This document shows positions 55,207 through 64,000 of a DNA stretch of 64,000 bases, piece after piece (position 1 is the stretch's first letter; the number at the start of each line of letters is the position of its first letter). Under the pieces are notes generated by a model, which worked only from the letters and a program-made list of their open reading frames with translations, had not been told where the DNA came from and did not search any database. The DNA is from Nemophila menziesii. Its lineage: Eukaryota; Streptophyta; Magnoliopsida; Boraginales; Hydrophyllaceae. Location: positions 10,119,860-10,183,859 of the forward strand of contig JARWIR010000023.1 of the NCBI GenBank assembly GCA_029959085.1. Reading direction: 5' to 3'. Made by a program: the position numbers and the translations under genes.

Positions 55207-55912
55207 GATTGAAAACGAGTCCAAGAAACTCCTACAATCTCTTCATGTTCTTGACGGAAACTAGCAATATCGAATTGCCCACTAAGTCTGACACATTGAG
55301 GATAATACCTGTCAAAAAATGTTTTCTGAAGTTGATCCCAAATCTCACCGTGTTGTTGCTGATCATACCATTCACTTGCTCCTTTCGTGAGGAAAAACGG
55401 AAACATATGAAAGTACATTTGTGCTTTGGTTACTCCAGGAGCGACATATGCATCACAAATTTGCATAAACTTGTACATAGCCCGAATAGGATCTTCACGA
55501 GCTACAACACTATATTACCCGATATTGATAAATTGATTAATCATACATGCGTCTGGTTTGAATCGGATTCCTTGAATTGCGGGTGGGAAAGTCCTAGTGG
55601 TGGTAGATGAAACTGTCTATATTCGTTAGGCTGGACGAATCGCGGAACATCTTCTTGAATTCCTGCACCATTATTGTTGAGCGGTTGTTAACCTGCTAGA
55701 GGAATCTGGAATTGAGCGTTCTGAGCTCCTATCGGTGGGTCTTACATAACTGGTGGCATTATAGGATCACCATTTTCATCCAACTGAATTCCGTGATCTT
55801 CAACATGATGAATGTTCAGACCCTCCATTTTTCTTTCTAGCTTTTCTTTTTCTCTCATTTCTCTGTCCCTCTTGTTTTTATCACCGAAAAACCTCACGGG
55901 GTTTGAGTACAT
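55207..55912 (-). pseudogene. Family B gag, N-terminal part
   Basis: ATG at 55912 (MYSNPVRFFGDKNKRDREMR), with stops after MPPVM and LAG. The gag domain at 55212-55478 reads FMQICDAYVAPGVTKAQMYF, then GASEWYDQQQHGEIWDQLQK and SWTRFQS, where A1 interrupts it. It is clearly homologous to the A1 gag (FMQICDAYITPGITREQLYC). The remainder lies at 44235-45376. Confidence 0.8.
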
Positions 55913-56035
55913 GCACTACCTATAGAACCTGAGAAGAGACAACAAAAAGAAAAGCGTAAAACTGAAATAAATAAAAATGAAATTAAAATAACAACTAAAA
56001 CACTCACGGATAACACCGTGGTCACATGCTACCAT

Positions 56036-56052
56036 CCCCGACAGCGGCGCTA
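56036..56052 (-). promoter_or_regulatory. Primer-binding site of the minus-strand family B element
   Basis: The minus strand reads TAGCGCCGCTGTCGGGG, six bases inside the LTR end. It is the A-family site with two changes. Confidence 0.65.
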
Positions 56053-56058
56053 AAAACT

Positions 56059-57582
56059 TAGTGTCTCCTGGTGTGTTATAAGATAACACCCATAAATAGG
56101 AAGGACACGTACCGCAAATGTATGGGTCGTCCAAAGTAATATCTGGTAAATGGGAATTCGATCTTACGGACGGATTGGACATGACTTTAGATGTTATGTA
56201 ATAAGTGTGAAAAATTGTTATATGATGCGGAAAGTAAAATAGATGAATATTTGTTTTGATTTTGTTTAAGGACTAAAATGGTATCAATATAAAATACTAA
56301 ATTAACTAATGCAAATAAATGAGACGCAAGTAAATAAAATATGAGTAGACGCAAGGATAAGAAGTAGTACTTGAGTTTCGCAAGGGTTTCACCTAAATCT
56401 ATTCAATCAATGCTTTCGTTTAAGGGTCGAATTTTTAATTAATATTAGTTGGGATTCGAGTTTCTCCTAACCCCATCAGGGTGATAATAAGCTACATTTG
56501 AATGTTCAAGTGTTTTACCCAATTGGTTATAAGATTAACTAAGTCCGTCATGATCAATAATTTATATCTTACATCTATTACCTAGTTTAGTTATTAAGCC
56601 CCCCGTCAAGGTGATCATTACGCCACTATAATAAATAGCTTAATTACTAATTCCTATTTCTGATTCATGACTTTAAAGACAGTAAATAAATTCATGATAA
56701 TTGAAAATACTAAATTACCCAATTCAAATTAAATCTTTTAATCCCAAATTCAAAAACATTAACTAAATAAATTGGGGCTCAACCCATTAAAGCGATTCTC
56801 AAGCACTTAGAGTATTTAGCTCATAATAAAAATTAAAACTTAAAAAATAAAAATAAAGGAACTCATTGTTTTACATAAAGAAATAATAAGAACCTAATTT
56901 AAGAGTTGTTGAATTGACTGTTGTTTGAAGAATCTCTTCTAAAATTTCAGTTTCTTCTCTCCTCTTGCTTTTGTCTTTTCTCTTTGACGTTCTGAATTTT
57001 GTAAATTGAGTTGTGTGTAAAGATAAAGTCAAAAGGTCTCTTTATACTCGGCTTATATTAAGTGTGTAAATAAAATATTAAATGGCCCAAGTCCACTCTT
57101 CAAATCATAATCCCGTTACTGGTGTACACCCACAACTAAAATAGATGAAACTTTTTCAATTTGACTCCGAATTGACGTGTTCAACTTGCTACATCTTCAT
57201 AACTCGATAAGGAACGAATCTTCTTTAAAACTAAGAGGCTGAATCTATGTATAAGTAGCTTGAAAGCAGTAATTACCATCAGCCTTCCAGATTTGCAGCT
57301 TCAACTTGTTAACTCTTCTTGATATTTCTTTTCGCCTTTGACTTCTTTACACGATCTAAGACTTTATTCTTAATTCCTCTTTGCTAGCATTAAGGACTTA
57401 CAAACTTTGCACTAAAATAAACCATTTAACGTGCAGAAGCTTAATAAATGAAAAATACTAAAATTCAAGGAGAGAAAATAAAATATAACAAATTAACACT
57501 AAAAGTCTATCGAATTAGTCAAATAATCACCCAAAATGATGTCTCCTAAGGACATATAATTAGAACAAAATTGGAGACATCA
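56059..57582 (-). mobile_element. 5' LTR of the minus-strand family B element
   Basis: On the minus strand it starts TGATGTCTCC at 57582 and ends GAGACACTA at 56059, 1524 bp. TGATGTCTCC and GGAGACATCA about 40 bp inside form a perfect 10-bp inverted repeat. It aligns with the plus-strand LTR 16632-18215. The TATA-like GTATAAAGAG lies near 57045. The next five bases outside are GTCGT; the partner end is not in the window because the element is truncated by the triplicated block. Confidence 0.85.
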
Positions 57583-58899
57583 GTCGTCGGCTTGAATATG
57601 ATGACATCGTTTACGTCAATATCTTCCCAACATACGTTCTAGAAATTTATTAATTTTTCACGAACAACACTGCAAACCAAAGCCTTTAAACTGGAGTTCC
57701 ACCCTAGCCTTCGAACCATAATTCTGAAACCAATAACCGAAGAAACCTCAATCTACATCACATGACATGACTACGAACCCTAGCTCATCCAAATTGTGGT
57801 TGCGAACATAGATCTCTAGCTCCGTGAAGCTTGTGAAACCGCGAATCTCAATCGTCGTATCTTTCGCCAGAAATCTCTACCATTGTCTCAAAGACAAATC
57901 GGCCTTGAAAGCCATTGTTTGAAACTCCATTAATGGATATGCCATGACACGAACAGATAATGGACTTAATGGATCTTGAAGCTACATTAAAGATCGTCCT
58001 TGAAAGCTCTATCATAAAATCGCTAGTGTTCCATCGTAAATTTGGCTTTGCTCCGCCATGGCTCGCAAGAATTAGAGAAGGTGGGAAAGGGTTTGAGAGA
58101 ATTTTTTAAAATGAGTAGGGTTTGTGAAAATATTTATGTTATATGGTTATATGTAGATGTATATATAGGGGTAGTTATAGATACAAAATAAAAATTGTTT
58201 TAATTTAATTTTATTAGTTTTTATTCTATTTTGGCCTCTTTCGGAGAAAAATTCCATGAGCTGGGGTACAAGAGTCTTGACGAGGAGTTTTATAAACCCG
58301 TTCGGTAAAAATATTTGATTTAATATTCTGTTAGAAGGTTCCAATTAACAGTTATGTAAATAGTATCAACTAACTTATTAGAAGTTTGTTTGACACGATA
58401 CGCACCTAAACCACAGATGTTATTACATATAATGACAATTTCCTTTAAGCATATGATTAATGTCTCATCTAGTTGTAAGTAAAATTGTGCAACCTTGCAA
58501 ATTCAAGGTAGACCGAGAAAAGAATTGTTGAAGTTGGATCTTCATCTTTAACTAGCATACTGGCTCTCCTAAGAGCTAGTGCTAGACCTTCACGACTAGA
58601 ATCGACCCAAATTTTCCGGATATAGAAATTAATGATGAAGCTTTTTTCATTCACCATAACTATAACAACTAATTATTGTTCTCGATGCTTAGTGAAGGAA
58701 GTGACACTGAATATTCAATTATGAATACCCTACATGTTCGGCGGTGAGGAAATCTCGCTGTTATTACTCGTAGTTTCCATAGTTCTCTATATGGTCATTA
58801 AAATACTCTTGGTCATGACAAATAAAAAAGGTGGTAATGTCTCTTAAGTGTATAGTTCTGTTATAAATAAGGACGGTGTGTCAATTTCATTCCGAATTG
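57583..58899. other. Spacer with a coding-like minus-strand remnant
   Basis: On the minus strand about 57920-57640 reads MAFKADLSLRQW, then IEIRGFTSFTELEIYVRNHN, ELGFVVMSCDVD and KARVELQFKGFGLQ, with two internal stops. The composition is protein-like but I recognise no family. The remainder to 58899 is AT-rich with short frames (58469-58657 minus, KIWVDSSREGLALALRRASM) that I cannot assign. Confidence 0.35.
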
Positions 58900-60890
58900 A
58901 AGAGATGATTAAATCCAACTTATTATATTGGTACATAATAATGAGCATATAATATTATCAACTTTATATCGTCATAAAGGTCAAACTATATAATATCTTA
59001 TCAAACTCTAAAATGGGTTGACAAAAAAATCAAACTCTAAAATGCAAAATGAAAACTTTAAAGTATTATATTTTGAAAGACAGACAACATAAGAACATAA
59101 AATTAACACAACATTGGTTAACCGACTGTAGTTTTTTTACTAATACAACCAATTATAACAACATTGATTACTAATTTTTTACCAAAAAAAGATGGTCTCA
59201 AGACTAACATGTGTTGCTTAAGACAGTTCGCAAACTTCAACACCGGACAGTTGCTTGCCTACCTGATCTAATGTCAAATATTTGAATTTGAAACTCAGTC
59301 ATTTTCTTTCCACGGGAAACTAATCATTAATTCAATCCAACATATGAAACCTCTTGTTCTTTTCCCATATACACATCTTCTTGGCCCTAATTAATATGAT
59401 AAATTAAACAAAGTTTCATAAATTTAAAATTTAAAAACTAAACAAGCAAGATATTTAGTTTGTTTCATACCTGAATTGCTATTGTTCCAAATTTGAGCTC
59501 CTCATTCTCAACTCCTCTTTTACCTCTATAGGAATTTATTTGCCAAAGTAGTCCACAAAAATTCATGCCACACTAACAACAAAATGCAGTTACAACAAGT
59601 GGCTCCTTTGGAAATGCTATTTGTGAAACAAAATAGTTAATTAGTATTGTATTTACGCATTTAAAATATTAATAATGTAGGAAGTATATCTTACGATGGG
59701 AATTATGAAATTACATAGTCAACAATCTTTTGTGGAGCCCAAGCTTCTCCCTCTCCACGAAGATCCAGTTTCGGCATTCATGGACCTCCAGGGATAGCCT
59801 CGTTCGTGAGGGAATGAACTCGTTTGATCCAAACGCTCAACATATCCCCACTTGCACGAAGATCCAGTTTCGGCATTCATGGACCTCCAGGGATAGCCTC
59901 GTTCATGAGGGAATGAACTCGTTTGATCCAAACGCTCAACATATCCCCACTTGCTCAACCCACAGTAAATATTAAATACAATAAACCACCCAACAATTCA
60001 AAATACATCCACTTAACATTATATCACACTAAAATTATACTACAAATTAAATCTTTCCATAGAAATTATTAACCTTCATGGTTAACTTAAATGGCATGGC
60101 CAATTATCCTATTTCTTTTGTTTTGTCGTTGGTAATGAAATTTTTCTTGACATGATCCTAACGTGTGTGCAAAATAAAAAAAAATATTATTAATTCCTTC
60201 CAAATATATACGAATTAATTCTATGTTAATATATTTTATTATCAGGTAAATATGTAAAAGAAAGGAGTAATTAGTTCAAATCTAGCTCAAATTCAAGCTA
60301 GAATCCCATTATAATGACTAAATATATGGATATATATTGACTACTATGCATAAATAACACATATAGAGCAAAATGCCTATTGGGAGGGCTATTGGTGGGA
60401 TTGAAATTGATGAGTTATCTTTTGAATTGTGATGATGTTTTAGCCAAATTCTCGGTCCTTATTCAACCCATTAACCTATCCCCACTCATGCTTCACCACT
60501 GTGGGCCCCTCCCTCTTAGCAATCCAAATGCACCAAATTTATTATCTTCAATAAAATTGTTTTATGGACTATAAACCTCCTATTAGCGGTCTAAGTTAAC
60601 TCTTAGGCAAATCCATAGTTACACCCAGCAAACCGCATAAACTTTCTTTCCTAATTGTAACACTTTCGCACTATCTCCTACTTTTGTTTTTCCCTTATAA
60701 TTTTGCAAATCGATTATATTTTTCATCGTTATTACAATTTAACAAGGGGGAAATATGAAAGAGGGGAGGAGTCAAAAGAATACAACACCACTAATAAAAG
60801 ACCTTGCTACCTTTTATTCAGAGACATGGACGGCGATAGTCGAATCTCTAACTACTCTTTTCCTCGGGTGAATTATAAATCACATCCCCC
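58900..60890. repeat. Dispersed repeat Q (sister of repeat P)
   Basis: Collinear with 4060-6335: CATAATAATGAGCATAT near 58940, AAAGATGGTCTCAAGACT near 59187, CCTCTTGTTCTTTTCCCAT, a GTAAGAT exon end near 59690, and the ATTAAATACA...CAACAATTC...ATACATCCACTTAAC block at 59967-60016. The minus-strand gene exon is degraded here (GTAAGATTT changed to GAAAGATTT near 60052). The slot that holds the CNGC fragment in P holds a 99-bp tandem repeat here. Confidence 0.7.
59756..59953. repeat. Two in-frame 99-bp tandem units
   Basis: Units 59756-59854 and 59855-59953 differ at about one base (CGTTCGTG against CGTTCATG). Ninety-nine is a multiple of three. On the minus strand both are open and encode KWGYVERLDQTSSFPHERGY plus PWRSMNAETGSS, within a 79-codon frame (59719-59958). 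The higher GC content differs from the flanks. The source gene is not recognised. Confidence 0.85.
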
Positions 60891-61139
60891 TATATGTTGG
60901 ACTTTTTAATAAAAGCCCTCCTAATTATAAGCTCAGTAACTAGCTAGTTACAAAAGCCTAAAAGCCCACAAATGCCCTTTCCATTAGCTCTTATTACACT
61001 GAAACAAACAACCCACCCCAAAACACTATTGTTTTTTCTCAATATTATTAGTAATATACAATAATATATAGAAAAAAAATAGTAGTAATATGAAATACAA
61101 AGAGAGATGGAAAAATCCACCTCTGAACAAATATAAAAT

Positions 61140-61745
61140 ACATTTTGTGATGCATCTTTTTCGCCGTCCTTTGAACGATCTAGGGGTGACGATTTCTTTA
61201 CATAAGAGTCTGATCTCCCACACTGCCTGAATTTAGGAGTGAAATAACCCGCACCAATGACGCATCCAAATGGTCAAATGGAAACAAACCGCTAGACATT
61301 GGATGGACTGGCCTTGGAAAGACACATATCCTTGGGAACAGCGCTAGCCTCTGAAGCTAGTTGACTCCCGTCCGTCCTACAGCCGCCCGAAAAGGAACTG
61401 CAGTGATCTTGAATAGGAGAAAATCCAGAAGAGGGTAATCCGTAGACAGCAAGCAGCAAGCAGCAAGCAAGAGCTTCAAAGCTTACCAAGATTGTAGACG
61501 AAAGCTAGAACAAAGCACATATGACCTTTTCATTAAGCCGAGGTTAGAACCTATACCGCAGTTGAAGCACCTAAAGGAGAATTTGGTGTCATTCTAAAGG
61601 AAAGCGAAGAACCAACCTTATCCTCCTGTGACTCAAAGACTAAAAGCCTTGATTTTGTTCGAATCTGATGCCTTTGTTCGTCAGGCCAGTCCCATCCGGT
61701 AGGTTATAAAGGAGCAGCTATTGCGTGTTTAATAAGAAATTCTAA
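61140..61745. other. Probable mitochondrial DNA insertion (NUMT)
   Basis: Balanced base composition, no long homopolymers, and a short nad7-like coding fragment at 61552-61590. CAGCAAGCAGCAAGCAGCAAG (21 bp split as three CAGCAAG repeats) lies near 61447. Sharp borders to AT-rich DNA are near 61140 and 61745. Plant nuclear genomes commonly contain such insertions. The gene fragment may already have been a fragment in the mitochondrial genome. Confidence 0.55.
61552..61590 (+). pseudogene. nad7: nad7 fragment (NADH dehydrogenase subunit 7)
   Basis: Thirteen codons read YTAVEAPKGEFGV, the EAPKGEFG block of the 49-kDa (NuoD-like) subunit of respiratory complex I, encoded in plant mitochondria by nad7. 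The match stops after GTC-ATT-CT, so it is only a piece of an exon. The identification rests on recalled family sequence. Confidence 0.6.
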
Positions 61746-62004
61746 TGGTTAATTTATATCAAGAAAAAGTTAAAAAATTAAAGCAAATTTAGTTTCGGAA
61801 GCAGAAGCCCTGGGGATTTTGTGAGGTACGGAAATAACATCAGATTTTCCTTTTGGAAGTGTTATCATCGAGAATTACGCGAAAAAGATTATGAAGCAAC
61901 ATTCTTTTAGTCAATACATTCGGAGTTATTCAATTAAAATATTTTTTGTAATATTTATTTTTTTGCTGAGTTATTAAACCTTTCTTCTACTATTATTTTC
62001 TAGG

Positions 62005-62130
62005 AGTAGAAACGAGGTAGCCCACTGGGTTTCCAAATAGGAGTTTCTTAGCACATTGTTTGGCAATTCAGATACTTGTATTCCTTCCCAGTTAGCTACA
62101 ATTTTAAGATGTGATAACGAGCCTATAGGG
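62005..62130 (+). pseudogene. RNase H-like C-terminal fragment (plus strand)
   Basis: After a possible acceptor TTTTCTAG it reads SRNEVAHWVSK, stop, then FLSTLFGNSDTCIPSQLATI and LRCDNEPIG. RNxVAHWxAK followed by a W/P...L...LLxxD tail is characteristic of plant RNase H-like domain proteins derived from LINE-type elements. Element A2 begins five bases after it. Confidence 0.55.
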
Positions 62131-62134
62131 GTAG

Positions 62135-63664
62135 TGATGTCTCCTCAATTTTGATAGATTAATGTTAGGATGAGACATCATTTTAAGTGATTTAGAAGTC
62201 AATAATGTAGATTTTTTGGAGTTTTAGTGCACTTTCCTGTTTTGAGTCTTGATTTGTAGAATTATTGTTTTTAGAGCATATTGGGTTTAATTGTTCATTT
62301 AGTGTGTAGCTTTAAAGATAATTATGGAGCTTAATTAGAGTCCAAGTCAAAGACAACAACTTATGGAAAGAGATTTGCATGGTAATTGGAGATAAGTAAA
62401 CAATTGCTAAAAAGAGGGAAAAGGAAAAGCTGCCTAAATCTGGGATTCTGCATACACGTCCAAAGATAGGCGTTTTTACCTAAGAAATAGGCCGAATCTG
62501 ATGAATTCCTTCTAATGGGTCTAGATAATTCTGTTGCGATTCTTTTGGTATCTTATGGAGCAAAATCCGACCAATAACGAAGAAGATACACTCAAAACGG
62601 TGCAGCAGTGTTTATCTTTATTTCCATACGAATTTGAGTTGGGCTAGAAGTCCATTACCTTAACCCTTCCTCAAGAAAACGAATTAGGTCTTCTAAACAC
62701 CTATAAATACACCCTTATATCACTTGTAAATCATCCTTGCCTCATAGTAATTAGTTCTTAAGGTTTTATTCTTCCAGTTTATTGTAGAGAGCAAGATGAT
62801 GTCTTTTGTAATTTCTTTTAGTTTATTTCCTTCAGGTATGAACTAAACTCCCCATAGCTTGAGTTTTGCATATGTATAATCTATGAATTCTAATTCTTCT
62901 ATCTAAGTTTCTTTGGGAATTATATGTTTTAATCTGATATTAGCTTCTTACTTTATATTTGTTTATGTGTTTTGATTTAATGTCTTTCCTAGAACTGATC
63001 ACTTTAGGATTGTTTTAAGAGTAGTTAGATGGTCTCCTTGACAGGGTGTTTAACTATTGAACCACCACATAATGTCTAGTGTCGATAGCAGTTCTGACAA
63101 AACATACGTCTAACTAGATAGTCATTAGGGTTTGTTTTAACCACCATATCACCAATTGATTGTAGTGTGCTGGATAGGACCTTAGTGGCGTTTGATAACC
63201 CTATTTGAGTCCTCGTCTTGGTTGTGCCGTAGCCCCCTTAGTCGATCTCAAGGTCTAAGATTGGGGAATTTAGAATCCTGACTAAGTATTACCAAGAGCT
63301 AATATTCTCCCTTATTAACTAGATTTATAGATAGAATTAGAAGGATTAGTGCATGCTGGCAAAACCTAAGCTATATTTCTCATCTCATATTCTTAATCTT
63401 TTATTTCATTGTCTTTATTTTCTTAGTTTTAATTCATAATCTCAAAATCTGTTCCCTTTACTTTTCTGTTCTCTGATTATTTACTTTTACTCGTAATTTC
63501 TACTCACGCGTTTAACACACTTAAGTCCCTGAGAACGAACTCTATTTATCATTAAAACTTGCATACGTCCTGTAATACTTGCAATACTGTGCCTGTCTAG
63601 GGTGAGAGTGCGTAGTTTCTTGGCTTAATTTTATCTTATTTTTATCACACCCTAGGCGACACTA
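62135..63664 (+). mobile_element. 5' LTR of family A element A2
   Basis: It starts TGATGTCTCC (62135) and ends GCGACACTA (63664), 1530 bp, collinear with both A1 LTRs but more diverged near 63150-63210. The fold-back TGATGTCTC/GAGACATCA is perfect. TATA box at 62702. The 5' flank is GGTAG; the matching 3' flank lies outside the window. Confidence 0.9.
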
Positions 63665-63670
63665 TGTTTT

Positions 63671-63688
63671 TGGCGCCACTGCCGGGGA
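63671..63688 (+). promoter_or_regulatory. Primer-binding site of A2
   Basis: TGGCGCCACTGCCGGGGA lies six bases after the LTR; it has one change from A1. Confidence 0.8.
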
Positions 63689-63824
63689 CTTGTGTCTCGT
63701 TAGCGTGTGGGTTATCTATTTCGAGTTTTAGTCTTTAATTAGTTTTTACTTTTCAGTTTTAGTTTAGTTTTTATTTTTCCAGATTTACGCTTGTGGTTTG
63801 CTTTAGTCTTTTTCAGGTTTCACA

Positions 63825-64000
63825 GTGTTTAATTCTTGGCCTCCTTTATCGGAGCTTGAGAGGAGCTTCAGACCTTACAACAAACGAGTTCGTGAGGAAA
63901 GAGCCTTGAGAAGAGTTATGACAGCCCAACTAACCCCACCAGTAGGAGGACAGCAATTACCAGGAGGAGATCCACCACTTGGAGCACCTCTTGGTCAACA
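63825..64000 (+). CDS. A2 gag N-terminus, cut by the window end
   Basis: The frame is collinear with the A1 gag start: FNSWPPLSELERSFRPYNKR, then VREERALRRVMTAQ, continuing into a Pro/Gly/Gln-rich stretch that differs in length from A1. As in A1 the frame begins without AUG (GTG at 63825); the first AUG is at 63918. It is uninterrupted as far as visible, so A2 may be better preserved than A1. Confidence 0.75.
   Translation, partial: MFNSWPPLSELERSFRPYNKRVREERALRRVMTAQLTPPVGGQQLPGGDPPLGAPLGQ

Overview
This is AT-rich plant nuclear DNA, most likely from a eudicot, and almost all of it is repetitive. I found no intact host gene. The evidence is Ty3/gypsy (Athila-like) LTR retrotransposons with plant-type primer-binding sites, MuDR-type (MULE) transposase remnants with introns, plant LINE and Ty1/copia pieces, a Stowaway-like MITE, tRNA-derived SINE-like pieces, and short blocks that look like integrated mitochondrial DNA. 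The setting resembles pericentromeric or heterochromatic DNA. The species cannot be named from sequence alone.

Layout. 1-0.9 kb: probable organelle-derived DNA. 1.4-3.5 kb: three kinds of tandem or palindromic repeat. 4.06-6.34 kb: dispersed repeat P, with parts of an uncharacterised minus-strand gene and a broken cyclic-nucleotide-gated-channel (CNGC) fragment. 7.3-12.7 kb: two decayed minus-strand LINEs and a Stowaway-like MITE. 12.76-15.10 kb: an internally deleted minus-strand LTR element (family C). 15.10-18.22 kb: the 3' half of a plus-strand LTR element (family B). 19.9-21.7 kb: a SINE-like piece and a Ty1/copia relic. 22.03-44.86 kb: a tandem triplication of a ~7.6-kb unit. Each unit carries part of a TIR element, a SINE-like piece, an unknown minus-strand gene, a MULE transposase pseudogene and a gag fragment. 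45.38-55.21 kb: a nearly complete family A element (A1) with a 5-bp target-site duplication, inserted into the gag of a minus-strand family B element whose LTR lies at 56.06-57.58 kb. 58.9-60.9 kb: repeat Q, sister of P. 61.1-61.75 kb: mitochondrial-like DNA with a nad7 fragment. 62.1 kb to the end: 5' LTR and gag start of a second family A element (A2).

History as read from the nesting. A MULE and a minus-strand B element became adjacent. The MULE transposase acquired nonsense codons. The block was then triplicated through an ACC microhomology, and units II and III separated last. Element A1 inserted into the B gag just outside the triplicated part.

The most novel signals are in the noncoding parts of the LTR elements. 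A GNRA-capped hairpin is kept in three families. The tract TTTGAGTTGGGGGT recurs at fixed places. The LTR terminus folds back on itself in nearly every LTR seen. Element A1 also carries a GC-rich hairpin array, and it appears to have lost RT-RNase H-integrase while keeping gag, protease, an integrase-tail-like segment and a second ORF. Elsewhere, repeats P and Q carry unrelated cargo in the same slot.
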